Source: an uncultured Clostridia bacterium
GTDB taxonomy: Bacteria > Bacillota > Clostridia > TANB77 > CAG-508
Direction: 5' to 3'
Length of the DNA: 12,159 nucleotides
NCBI GenBank assembly: GCA_934167095.1
Contig: CAKPKE010000027.1
Coordinates: 1 to 12,159, forward strand
Positions 7,100-12,159 of this stretch are shown here, piece by piece. Position 1 is the first letter of the stretch; every line of letters begins with the position of its first letter. The notes under the pieces are model-generated. The model worked only from the letters and a program-made list of their open reading frames with translations, was not told the DNA's origin and made no database searches. The translations under genes and the position numbers were made by a program.

Positions 7100-8047
7100 T
7101 TAATCTTCATTGCTTGCAAAGTCAAGTCCTAATGAATGTAATTTATTTGTTACTTCATCTAGTGATTTCTTTCCTAGATTTCTTACTTTCATCATCTCGG
7201 CTTCAGTTTTATTTGTCAAGTCTTCTACTGTAGATATTCCTGCTCTCTTTAGGCAGTTGAATGATCTTGCAGATAATTCTAAGTCTTCGATTGAAGTTTC
7301 TAAAACTTTTTCTTTCTTAGACTCTTCTTTTTCTACCATAACTTGAGTATTTTTACTTATTTCTGATAGATCTATGAATAATTCTAAATGCTCTGTCATA
7401 ATCTTAGCAGCTAAACTTAATGCTTCATATGGTTTTAAACTACCATCTGTCCATAATTCTATTGTTAACTTGTCTAAGTCTACCATTTGTCCAACTCTAG
7501 TATTTTCTACTTGGTAATTAACTTTTTTTACTGGTGTATATATAGAGTCGATTGGAATTACTCCTATTGGCATATCAGGTGTTTTGTTCTTTTCGGCATT
7601 ATTGTAACCTCTTCCGCGGTTAGCTGTTAATTCCATTATTAAACTTCCACCTTCTGATACTGTTGCTATATGTAAGTCTTTATTTAGAACTTCAACTGTT
7701 CCATCTGTTTCAATATCTGCAGCTGTAACTTCACCTTCACCTTTAAAGTTGATTCTTAAAGTTTTTGGTTCGTCATCAGTAATTTTTAGTCTTACCATTT
7801 TTAGATTTACGATTATTTCTGGTACATCCTCAACTATATTAGGTATAGTTGTAAATTCATGAGCAGCACCTTCAATTTTTACTGATGTTATTGCAGCTCC
7901 TGGTAAAGAAGAAAGTAATATTCTTCTTAATGAATTTCCAAGTGTTATACCATAACCTCTTTCTAATGGTTCACATGTAAACTTAGCATAATTAATACTA
8001 TTGTCCATCTCTAAGCATTTAATATTTGGCTTTTCAAATTCTATCAT
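7100..8047 (-). CDS. rpoA: RNA polymerase alpha subunit
   Basis: The alpha subunit dimerises to start assembly of RNA polymerase and contacts UP elements and activators through its C-terminal domain. At 315 residues it has the normal length. The N-terminal domain (about 1-232) opens MIEFEKPNI and carries the dimer-forming LGNSLRRILLSSLPGAA (36-52). An acidic, lysine-rich linker (233-252) joins the C-terminal domain (about 254-310) with LELSARSFNCLKRAGI. There R261, N264 and C265 correspond to the DNA-contacting face, followed by the helix-hairpin-helix VRNLGKKSLDEV (288-299). The start is fixed by the family N-terminus, but the SD is poor (AAGAAAAG). A better SD-like AAAGGAG lies about 45 nt upstream. 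A structured 160-nt spacer separates it from rpsD. Confidence 0.98.
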   Translation of the reverse strand: MIEFEKPNIKCLEMDNSINYAKFTCEPLERGYGITLGNSLRRILLSSLPGAAITSVKIEGAAHEFTTIPNIVEDVPEIIVNLKMVRLKITDDEPKTLRINFKGEGEVTAADIETDGTVEVLNKDLHIATVSEGGSLIMELTANRGRGYNNAEKNKTPDMPIGVIPIDSIYTPVKKVNYQVENTRVGQMVDLDKLTIELWTDGSLKPYEALSLAAKIMTEHLELFIDLSEISKNTQVMVEKEESKKEKVLETSIEDLELSARSFNCLKRAGISTVEDLTNKTEAEMMKVRNLGKKSLDEVTNKLHSLGLDFASNED

Positions 8048-8110
8048 TCTTTTCTTAGTTGATGTTTACTTTAAGCTATAAGCAAAACATCTTCTCCTTT
8101 CATGATTTTA

Positions 8111-8218
8111 TAAGCTCTAAGGCTTACACAAATTGGTTTGTTTGTTCCAATTTTATTTTCTTCTTGCCTCAGTTGACCAACATCTAAATAATAGATTTTT
8201 ATAATACTATTATTTAGA
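8111..8218 (-). other. Run of inverted repeats spanning the rpsD stop codon and the rpsD-rpoA spacer
   Basis: Three perfect inverted repeats follow one another in the transcript. The first is 12 bp (8183-8194 with 8207-8218, loop 12), and its 5' arm contains the last sense codons and TAA of rpsD. The second is 7 bp (8130-8136 with 8147-8153, loop 10). The third is 5 bp (8111-8115 with 8122-8126, loop 6). None has a T-run, so they are not terminators. GCUUA occurs three times between the third hairpin and rpoA, so alternative pairings with the UAAGC arm are possible. They may control rpoA translation or RNA processing. In AT-rich DNA some dyads arise by chance. Confidence 0.4.
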
Positions 8219-8836
8219 GTAAAGTTCTACTATTAAGTGCTCTTCAACTGGTAGGTCAATATCTTCTCTTGTTGCTAATTTTACTACTTTTCCACTTAGT
8301 TTTTCTTGATCTTTTTCAAGCCAAGCTGGAACTGGTTTTGCTGCATTTTCTTCAACTGCAACTTTTATTGTTCCATTATCTTTTCTTATTTCTCTTACAG
8401 AGATAACATCTCCAGCTTTAACTAAGTATGATGGAATATCAACTTTATGTCCATTTACTTCAAAAGCTCCATGTGTAACTTGCATTCTTGCTTGAGCTCT
8501 TGAGCTAGCAAATCCTAATCTGTATACAACATTGTCTAATCTACTTTCAAGTATTTGAAGTAATACTTCACCTGTCTTTCCTTTGCTTGTAGAAGCCATT
8601 TCGAAATATTTTCTAAATTGTTTTTCTCCTACTCCATAGAAAGCCTTTGTTTTTTGTTTTTCTCTTAATTGAGTACCATATTCAGAAATTTTGCCTTTCT
8701 TTTGACCATTTTGTCCTGGTGCATAATTTCTTCTAGCTATACTGCATTTATCTGAGTAGCATCTAGAACCTTTTAAGAACAATTTTTGTCCTTCTCTACG
8801 GCAAATACGGCATTGTTCGTCTTTATATCTTGCCAT
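8210..8836 (-). CDS. rpsD: 30S ribosomal protein S4, zinc-binding form
   Basis: uS4 is a primary 16S rRNA-binding protein that nucleates 30S assembly and, in several bacteria, represses its own operon. The 208 residues begin MARYKDEQCRICRREGQKLF. C9, C12, C26 and C31 form the zinc-binding set of the cysteine-containing S4 type. The S4 RNA-binding domain (about 97-150) includes SRLDNVVYRLGFASSRAQARMQ split over its first helix, then GAFEVNGHKVDIPSYLVKAGD. The ATG at 8834-8836 is chosen because it gives the family N-terminus and has AAGGTG 9 nt upstream. The possible TTG at 8857 would place the SD inside the coding sequence. Its place between rpsK and rpoA is the arrangement seen in clostridia, whereas Bacillus subtilis keeps rpsD elsewhere. 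Confidence 0.97.
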   Translation of the reverse strand: MARYKDEQCRICRREGQKLFLKGSRCYSDKCSIARRNYAPGQNGQKKGKISEYGTQLREKQKTKAFYGVGEKQFRKYFEMASTSKGKTGEVLLQILESRLDNVVYRLGFASSRAQARMQVTHGAFEVNGHKVDIPSYLVKAGDVISVREIRKDNGTIKVAVEENAAKPVPAWLEKDQEKLSGKVVKLATREDIDLPVEEHLIVELYSK

Positions 8837-8913
8837 TTTATTTTTCACCTTCCTCAAATTTTTCTAATCTTTAATTATTTTATAATTTATAATTGCACAT
8901 ATAATTATAGAAA

Positions 8914-9312
8914 TTATACACGTCTTCTTTTTGGTGGTCTACAACCATTGTGTGGTATTGGAGTAACATCTTTTATTGATGTTATTTCTAATCCAGCTGT
9001 TTGTAAAGCTCTTATCGCAGATTCACGTCCTGAACCTGGTCCTTTTACAAATACTTCAACAGTTTTTAATCCATGTTCCATTGCAGCTTTTGCAGCTGTT
9101 TCAGCAGCTTCTCCTGCAGCGAATGGTGTGCTCTTTCTTGAACCTTTGAAACCTAATTCTCCAGCACTAGCCCATGATAGAACATTTCCTTGTGTATCTG
9201 TTAAAGTTACTATAGTATTGTTAAAGCTAGAATGAATATGAGCCATACCTTTTTCAATATTTTTTCTGTCTCTTCTTCTAACTACTGTTTTCTTTGCTGT
9301 ATTATTAGCCAT
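8914..9312 (-). CDS. rpsK: 30S ribosomal protein S11
   Basis: uS11 lies in the platform of the small subunit and helps form the mRNA exit channel with S7. The 132-residue protein has a basic N-terminal extension (KKTVVRRRDRKNIEKG), then AHIHSSFNNTIVTLTD, SWASAGELGFKGSRKSTPFA split across the core, and the typical end PIPHNGCRPPKRRRV. Length is normal. AGGAGG lies 11 nt before the ATG. It follows rpsM by 29 nt and precedes rpsD by 77 nt; the latter spacer is AT-rich, with only a 7-bp TATAATT/AATTATA dyad. Confidence 0.98.
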   Translation of the reverse strand: MANNTAKKTVVRRRDRKNIEKGMAHIHSSFNNTIVTLTDTQGNVLSWASAGELGFKGSRKSTPFAAGEAAETAAKAAMEHGLKTVEVFVKGPGSGRESAIRALQTAGLEITSIKDVTPIPHNGCRPPKRRRV

Positions 9313-9341
9313 TATCTAAATTTCCCTCCTAACTTGGAATT

Positions 9342-9707
9342 CTATTTTTTGCTCTTGCTAACTAGCTTTCTTGGTCCTTTTCTAGTACGAGCATTTGTTT
9401 TTGTTCTTTGTCCTCTAACAGGAAGACCTTTTCTATGTCTTGTTCCTCTGTAGCATCCAATTTCTGTTAATCTTTTTATGTTTAGTGCTACTTCTCTTCT
9501 TAAGTCACCTTCTAGAGTATATTCGTCTAGTACAGTTCTTATAGCTTTTTCTTGATCTTCTGTTAAGTCTTTTACTCTAACGTCTGGATTTACTCCAGCT
9601 TTCTTTAATATTTCTTGTGAACGAGATAGTCCTATACCATATATATATGTAAGTCCTATTTCAACTCTCTTTTCTCTAGGTAAATCAACTCCTGCAAAAC
9701 GAGCCAT
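9342..9707 (-). CDS. rpsM: 30S ribosomal protein S13
   Basis: uS13 sits in the head of the small subunit and contacts the P-site tRNA and the large subunit through bridges B1a and B1b. The 121 residues are of normal length, from MARFAGVDLPREKRVEIGLT through YIYGIGLSRSQEIL (helix-hairpin-helix), RREVALNIKRLTEIGCYRG and the basic tail GLPVRGQRTKTNARTRKGP. The ATG has GGAGG 8 nt upstream in the context GGAGGTGTAGGA. The 5' side of this site (GAGGTGT) is complementary to the loop of the inverted repeat at 9813-9849. It leads the rpsM-rpsK-rpsD-rpoA-rplQ block, equivalent to the alpha operon, and is separated from rpmJ by a long structured spacer. Confidence 0.98.
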   Translation of the reverse strand: MARFAGVDLPREKRVEIGLTYIYGIGLSRSQEILKKAGVNPDVRVKDLTEDQEKAIRTVLDEYTLEGDLRREVALNIKRLTEIGCYRGTRHRKGLPVRGQRTKTNARTRKGPRKLVSKSKK

Positions 9708-9812
9708 TCCTACACCTCCAAATGTTAATTTAATTATTATGTTTTATTTTTTGTTTATTGCTCCTCAAACTTGTTAAAGGTGAAATACTAATTTTTTCGC
9801 TTTGTTTTTCTA

Positions 9813-9849
9813 TTTATATTATAATCTTAGAGGTGTTTTATAATATAAA
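9813..9849 (-). promoter_or_regulatory. 12-bp inverted repeat with anti-SD loop upstream of rpsM
   Basis: TTTATATTATAA (9813-9824) and TTATAATATAAA (9838-9849) are perfect inverse complements around a 13-nt loop. On the transcript the loop contains ACACCUC, which is perfectly complementary to GAGGUGU in the rpsM ribosome binding site about 110 nt downstream. The same GAGGUGU occurs in the rpmJ site upstream. A loop-to-SD pairing could hide the rpsM start. Two cautions apply: all stem pairs are A-T, and any anti-SD-like sequence will match a consensus SD. Confidence 0.45.
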
Positions 9850-9868
9850 CAACAAAAAACTTAGTAAA
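9840..9868 (-). promoter_or_regulatory. Weak candidate promoter for rpsM
   Basis: On the minus strand TTTACT (9863-9868, 4/6) and TATTAT (9840-9845, 5/6) are 17 nt apart. The -10 box overlaps one arm of the 9813-9849 inverted repeat. A transcript starting here, near 9833, would begin in its loop and could not form the hairpin, unlike read-through RNA from infA-rpmJ. Confidence 0.3.
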
Positions 9869-9885
9869 AGAACTAGTCTTTAACT
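9856..9885 (-). terminator. Terminator-like stem in the rpmJ-rpsM spacer
   Basis: On the minus strand AGTTAAAGA (9877-9885) pairs with TCTTTTACT (9863-9871) around a 5-nt loop. There are eight pairs and one T-T mismatch, followed by AAG and then six T (9855-9860 region) in TTTTTTGTTG. It is GC-poor and so probably weak. It could act as an attenuator that lowers read-through from infA-rpmJ into the S13 block. Confidence 0.4.
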
Positions 9886-9905
9886 TATTTTTAAGCATAT
9901 ATATG

Positions 9906-9974
9906 AACACAAGTCGTAAATTTATCAAATATAACTATATATATTCAACAGCCGCTAATCCCGAACTTTGTGTT
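9906..9974 (-). other. Bulged stem closing a 45-nt loop just downstream of rpmJ
   Basis: AACACAA-A-GT-T-CG (9962-9974 read on the minus strand) pairs with CGACTTGTGTT (9906-9916), giving 11 pairs interrupted by two single-base bulges. It encloses the most GC-rich part of the spacer (GGGATTAGCGGCTG). With the two downstream stems it makes the rpmJ-rpsM spacer look like a structured leader. No known riboswitch or r-protein motif was recognised. Confidence 0.3.
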
Positions 9975-9990
9975 ATATCCTTTTTTAATC

Positions 9991-10104
9991 CTATCCTTGT
10001 CTTTGTTTATGCTTAGGATTTTCGCATATTACTCTAATGACACCTTTTCTTTTGATAACTTTGCACTTATCGCAAATCTTTTTAACTGATGGTCTTACCT
10101 TCAT
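9991..10104 (-). CDS. rpmJ: 50S ribosomal protein L36, zinc-ribbon type (37 aa)
   Basis: bL36 is the smallest large-subunit protein and stabilises 23S rRNA junctions near the peptidyl transferase region. Translating the minus strand from 10104 gives 37 residues: MKVRPSVKKICDKCKVIKRK, then GVIRVICENPKHKQRQG. C11, C14, C27 and H32 form the zinc ribbon of the zinc-containing type. AGGAGG lies 9 nt before this ATG. An in-frame ATG two codons earlier (10110) is only 3 nt from the SD and would give a non-family N-terminus, so 10104 is preferred. It follows infA by 45 nt. Confidence 0.96.
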   Translation of the reverse strand: MKVRPSVKKICDKCKVIKRKGVIRVICENPKHKQRQG

Positions 10105-10149
10105 TATCATACACCTCCTGAATAATTTTTATTGTTATAGTATTAGATA

Positions 10150-10368
10150 TTATTTTGCTCTCCAAGTAATTCTTCCTTTAGTTAAATCATATGGTGAAAG
10201 TTCTACTTTAACCTTATCTCCAGGAAGAATTTTGATGTAATTCATTCTTAACTTTCCAGAGATGTGAGCTAATATCTGATGACCATTTGCTAACTCTACT
10301 TTGAATGTTGTGTTTGGTAATGATTCAACAACAACACCTTCAACTTCAATAACATCCTCTTTTGACAT
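10150..10368 (-). CDS. infA: Translation initiation factor IF-1
   Basis: IF-1 binds the A site of the 30S subunit during initiation and works with IF-2 and IF-3. The 72 residues are nearly the family consensus: MSKEDVIEVEGVVVESLPNT, HQILAHISGKLRMNYIKILP, GDKVKVELSPYDLTKGRITW. Together they form one S1/OB-fold domain. The ATG at 10366-10368 is chosen because it gives the family start and has GGAGG 7 nt upstream. The ATG at 10389 would put that SD inside the gene. Its own strong promoter lies in the end of map (10516-10544), giving a leader of about 140 nt packed with inverted repeats. rpmJ follows in the same direction. Confidence 0.97.
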   Translation of the reverse strand: MSKEDVIEVEGVVVESLPNTTFKVELANGHQILAHISGKLRMNYIKILPGDKVKVELSPYDLTKGRITWRAK

Positions 10369-10399
10369 TATTTTTCCTCCAATTTTCATTTTTCTTTAC

Positions 10400-10451
10400 A
10401 ATAAGAAATTTTTTTCTTAAAATAAAGTTTAAGAAAATTAGATTTCTTATT
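10400..10451 (-). promoter_or_regulatory. Long two-part hairpin in the infA leader
   Basis: An outer 10-bp perfect repeat (AATAAGAAAT 10400-10409 with ATTTCTTATT 10442-10451) encloses an inner 10-bp perfect repeat (10412-10421 with 10428-10437, loop of 6). Only a 2 by 4 internal loop separates them. About 20 pairs form a rod ending some 20 nt upstream of the infA SD. There is no T-run on the minus side, so it is not a terminator. It may influence infA translation or mRNA stability. Nearly all pairs are A-T. Confidence 0.5.
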
Positions 10452-10455
10452 TATA

Positions 10456-10512
10456 TTCTAGGTTTTTCTAGAAATTAAATGCAAATTTAGCTATTATTTC
10501 CATAATAGCTAA
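10456..10512 (-). promoter_or_regulatory. Two further hairpins at the 5' end of the infA leader
   Basis: A perfect 11-bp repeat (10487-10497 with 10502-10512) closes a GGAA loop on the transcript, which is a GNRA-type tetraloop. With initiation expected near 10510, this hairpin would sit at the extreme 5' end of the mRNA, where such stems protect from decay. Next comes a 6-bp repeat TTCTAG/CTAGAA (10456-10461 with 10468-10473). Confidence 0.5.
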
Positions 10513-10515
10513 TTA

Positions 10516-10544
10516 AGTATATCAAATTTCTATGCTAATGTCAA
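10516..10544 (-). promoter_or_regulatory. Strong sigma-A promoter of infA inside the end of map
   Basis: On the minus strand a perfect TTGACA (10539-10544) lies within the last codons of map. It is followed by a 17-nt spacer and TATACT (10516-10521, 5/6) with an extended TG element one base before it. Initiation is predicted near 10510. This is one of the best promoter matches in the window and would make infA partly independent of adk-map. Confidence 0.77.
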
Positions 10545-11300
10545 TATTTCTGGCTCATTTTCTGTAATTAAAATTGTATTTTCATAGTGTGCTGCATTTG
10601 TCCCATCTTCAGAAATAATTGTCCATCCATCATCTAATTCTAGAATTCCGTTTTTTCCCATTATTACCATTGGTTCTATTGCTAAAGTCATGCCTGGTTC
10701 TAGTCTAATTCCTCTTCCAGCTTTTCCGTAATTTGGTATTCCTGGATCTTCGTGCATTTCTTCTCCTATTCCATGTCCTTGGAATTCTCTTACTACACTA
10801 TATCCATTTTTTTCTACAAATTCTCCTATCGCATGACAAATATCGCCTAGTCTATTTCCTGGTTTTGCATATTTTATACCTTCAAAAAATGCTTGTTTTG
10901 TAACTTCAACTAATCTTTTAGTTTTTTCATCAACATTTCCTACTAAGTATGTTCTTGCACAATCTCCATTGTAGCCATCTTTATATGCAACTAAGTCAAC
11001 ACTTATAATATCTCCATCTTTTAAGATTTCTCTTTTTGATGGGATTCCGTGAATTACTACATCATTTACAGATGCACAAATTGAACCTGGAAATGGTGGT
11101 ACTCCTTTTACCCCACTTGGATATCCTTTTTCAGCAGGAATTGCACCATTTTCTCTCATAGTTCTTTCTGCAATTTTATCTAATTCATAAGTTGAAATTC
11201 CTGGTCGTATTGCTGCTTCTATTGCTTTTTGTGCAAGATTTGCAACTCTACATGCCTCTCTCATTTTTTCAATTTGATGTTTATTTTTAATACTTACCAC
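10530..11300 (-). CDS. map: Methionine aminopeptidase type I
   Basis: This enzyme removes the initiator methionine from new proteins whose second residue is small. It acts in the cytoplasm with a two-metal active site. The 256 residues have the pita-bread fold signature. Expected metal ligands are D102 (SVDLVAYKDGYNGD), D113, H176 (FQGHGIGEEMHEDPG), E209 (AIEPM) and E240 (AHYENTI), with the conserved H84 in VVIHGIP. The start is GTG (11298-11300), 17 nt after adk, with AAGGAAG about 8 nt upstream; no ATG precedes it in frame. The segment between residues 57 and 78 (YPSGVKGVPPFPGSICASVN) is a little longer than in Escherichia coli. Its last codons contain the -35 box of the infA promoter. Confidence 0.97.
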   Translation of the reverse strand: MVSIKNKHQIEKMREACRVANLAQKAIEAAIRPGISTYELDKIAERTMRENGAIPAEKGYPSGVKGVPPFPGSICASVNDVVIHGIPSKREILKDGDIISVDLVAYKDGYNGDCARTYLVGNVDEKTKRLVEVTKQAFFEGIKYAKPGNRLGDICHAIGEFVEKNGYSVVREFQGHGIGEEMHEDPGIPNYGKAGRGIRLEPGMTLAIEPMVIMGKNGILELDDGWTIISEDGTNAAHYENTILITENEPEILTLA

Positions 11301-11317
11301 TGTAATTACTTCCTTTT

Positions 11318-11986
11318 TTACATTTCTTTTATTTTATTTAAAACATCTTCTGCTGCATCTTTTCCAAGTCTATTTATTTTTTCACTAATTTCTTCAGTAA
11401 TTAGCACACCTTTTTGTGTATAAAAATCTATTAATGGACTGGTTTTTTCATCATATATTGCAAGTCTTTGTTTTATTGCATTTTCATCGCTGTCATCTTC
11501 TCTTTGAACTAGTTTTGAACCACATATATCACAGATACCTTCAACTTTTGATGGATGCATTGTTAAATTATATGTTGCTTTACATTTTGAATTTGAGCAA
11601 ACTCTTCTATTTAAAATTCTTGTTATTATTTCATCTCTTGGAGTTGTTAAGTTTATTACTAAGTCAACTTTTTTTCCTTTTCCGCTAAGAATTTCTTCTA
11701 ATTTTTCTGCTTGTTCTACAGTTCTTGGGAATCCATCTAATATAGCACCATTTGCTGCATCTTCTTCATTTAATCTATCAACAACCATTGGAACTGTTAT
11801 TTCATCTGGAACAAGTTGTCCTTTTGAAATATATTCATTTGCTTTTATTCCAAGTTCTGTTTTGTTTGAAATATTTGCTCTAAATATATCCCCTGTTGAT
11901 ATTTGTGGCCAGCCTGTTTCCTTGCTTAAAATTCCTGCAACTGTTCCTTTTCCTGTGCCTTGTGCACCTAACATTATTAAATACAT
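11318..11986 (-). CDS. adk: Adenylate kinase with zinc-type LID
   Basis: Adenylate kinase interconverts ATP plus AMP and two ADP and sets the cell's adenylate balance. The 222 residues include the P-loop GAQGTGKGT (7-15), ISTGDIFR (29-36) and DGFPRT (84-89) for AMP binding, and a long LID. C130, C135, C152 and C155 form the expected zinc site, but the first pair is C-x4-C instead of the usual C-x2-C. QREDD (161-165) and R174 follow. The ATG at 11984-11986 is chosen because it gives the family start MYLIMLGAQG and has AAAGGAG 8 nt upstream. An upstream ATG at 12025 lies at the transcription start and lacks an SD. secY, the usual preceding gene, is not within the 173 nt to the right, and adk has its own promoter. 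Confidence 0.97.
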   Translation of the reverse strand: MYLIMLGAQGTGKGTVAGILSKETGWPQISTGDIFRANISNKTELGIKANEYISKGQLVPDEITVPMVVDRLNEEDAANGAILDGFPRTVEQAEKLEEILSGKGKKVDLVINLTTPRDEIITRILNRRVCSNSKCKATYNLTMHPSKVEGICDICGSKLVQREDDSDENAIKQRLAIYDEKTSPLIDFYTQKGVLITEEISEKINRLGKDAAEDVLNKIKEM

Positions 11987-12026
11987 ATATCGTTCTCCTT
12001 TCAGCTTTTGCTTAAAATCATACACT

Positions 12027-12055
12027 ATTTTAGTTCATTTTTACCGATTTGTCAA
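12027..12055 (-). promoter_or_regulatory. Strong sigma-A promoter of adk-map
   Basis: On the minus strand a perfect TTGACA (12050-12055), a 17-nt spacer and TAAAAT (12027-12032, 5/6) precede adk. Initiation near 12020 leaves a leader of about 34 nt with the adk SD. This shows that adk can be expressed without transcription from any upstream ribosomal operon. Confidence 0.77.
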
Positions 12056-12083
12056 TGCACTAGAAAAATAACTATTTTATGGT

Positions 12084-12112
12084 ATTGTAGGTTAGTCAAT
12101 CATTTGTCACAA
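12084..12112 (-). promoter_or_regulatory. Possible second, upstream adk promoter
   Basis: On the minus strand TTGTGA (12107-12112, 4/6) and TACAAT (12084-12089, 5/6) are 17 nt apart, about 57 nt upstream of the stronger promoter. An alternative pair TTGACT and TAAAAT nearby has only a 14-nt spacer. The rest of 12113-12159 holds no gene, SD or clear terminator. Confidence 0.27.
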
Positions 12113-12159
12113 ATTATTTAAAATAAATACTTTGAGCACCTATATTGCAAATAACGATT

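Noticed and set aside
8071..8208. Open minus-strand frame of about 45 codons between rpsD and rpoA, ending in KGEDVLLIA
   Set aside because: It has no conventional start codon with an SD, continues out of frame into rpsD, and resembles nothing known. It is better explained by chance in a structured spacer.
8837..8857. Seven-residue N-terminal extension of S4 from a TTG at 8857
   Set aside because: It would place the SD (AGGAAGGTG) inside the coding sequence, and the S4 family begins at MARYKDE, which is the ATG at 8836.
8888..8911. TATAATT/AATTATA dyad in the rpsK-rpsD spacer
   Set aside because: Seven A-T pairs in a very AT-rich 77-nt spacer without other support; expected by chance.
9827..9898. 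23-codon minus-strand frame (MLKNKLKTSS...) in the rpmJ-rpsM spacer, a possible leader peptide
   Set aside because: There is no SD before its ATG and no codon run typical of an attenuator peptide. It overlaps the terminator-like stem by chance as far as can be seen.
10369..10389. IF-1 start at the ATG at 10389
   Set aside because: The GGAGG that serves the 10368 ATG would be translated, and IF-1 proteins begin MSKEDVIEVEG.
11987..12025. adk start at the ATG at 12025
   Set aside because: It lies at or before the predicted transcription start and has no SD, while the 11986 ATG has AAAGGAG at 8 nt and gives the family N-terminus.
1..12159. CRISPR arrays, tRNAs, insertion sequences, prophage or toxin-antitoxin genes
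   Set aside because: No regularly spaced direct repeats, clover-leaf sequences, transposase or integrase motifs, or paired small toxin-antitoxin frames were found on either strand.

Overview
The window comes from a low-GC, endospore-forming member of the Firmicutes, most likely a clostridial lineage. The pointers are a very AT-rich sequence, a full-length SpoVT, strong GGAGG-type ribosome binding sites, a RecD2-type helicase, and a ribosomal gene order in which rpsD sits inside the rpsM-rpsK-rpsD-rpoA-rplQ cluster. All intact genes lie on the minus strand, so transcription runs right to left. The species cannot be named from the sequence.

Right half (about 12055 down to 6563): the end of the ribosomal protein supercluster in canonical order, adk-map-infA-rpmJ-rpsM-rpsK-rpsD-rpoA-rplQ. 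Four published-style starts are corrected here from family starts and Shine-Dalgarno (SD) placement (adk 11986, infA 10368, rpsD 8836, rpmJ 10104). The cluster appears to be divided into transcription units. adk-map has a sigma-A promoter at 12027-12055. infA has another near-consensus promoter buried in the last codons of map (10516-10544), followed by a hairpin-rich leader. rpsM is preceded by a 283-nt spacer with a terminator-like stem and a 12-bp inverted repeat whose loop is complementary to the rpsM ribosome binding site. The rpsD-rpoA spacer is also full of inverted repeats. The whole set ends at a long bidirectional terminator (6503-6550).

Middle (6010-6562): no intact gene. On the plus strand there is a small membrane-anchored, glycosyltransferase-2-like reading frame broken by one frameshift. 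It is convergent with rplQ and divergent from recD2.

Left half (6070 down to 1): recD2-comF-KAP NTPase form a tight run behind one promoter. recD2 is a DNA helicase and comF a phosphoribosyltransferase-like protein linked to DNA uptake and processing. The third gene encodes a 664-residue KAP-like P-loop NTPase of unknown role and is the least expected resident of this neighbourhood. Next come spoVT, a forespore transcription factor with a sigma-G-like promoter, and a 69-codon unknown gene with its own sigma-A promoter and a terminator that overlaps its last codons. A strong SD and a possible promoter at the left edge suggest another minus-strand gene beginning just outside the window.

No tRNA, rRNA, CRISPR array, insertion sequence or prophage gene was seen. 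The points most worth following are the KAP NTPase, the three structured ribosomal-operon leaders, the frameshifted glycosyltransferase-like gene and the enlarged L17.
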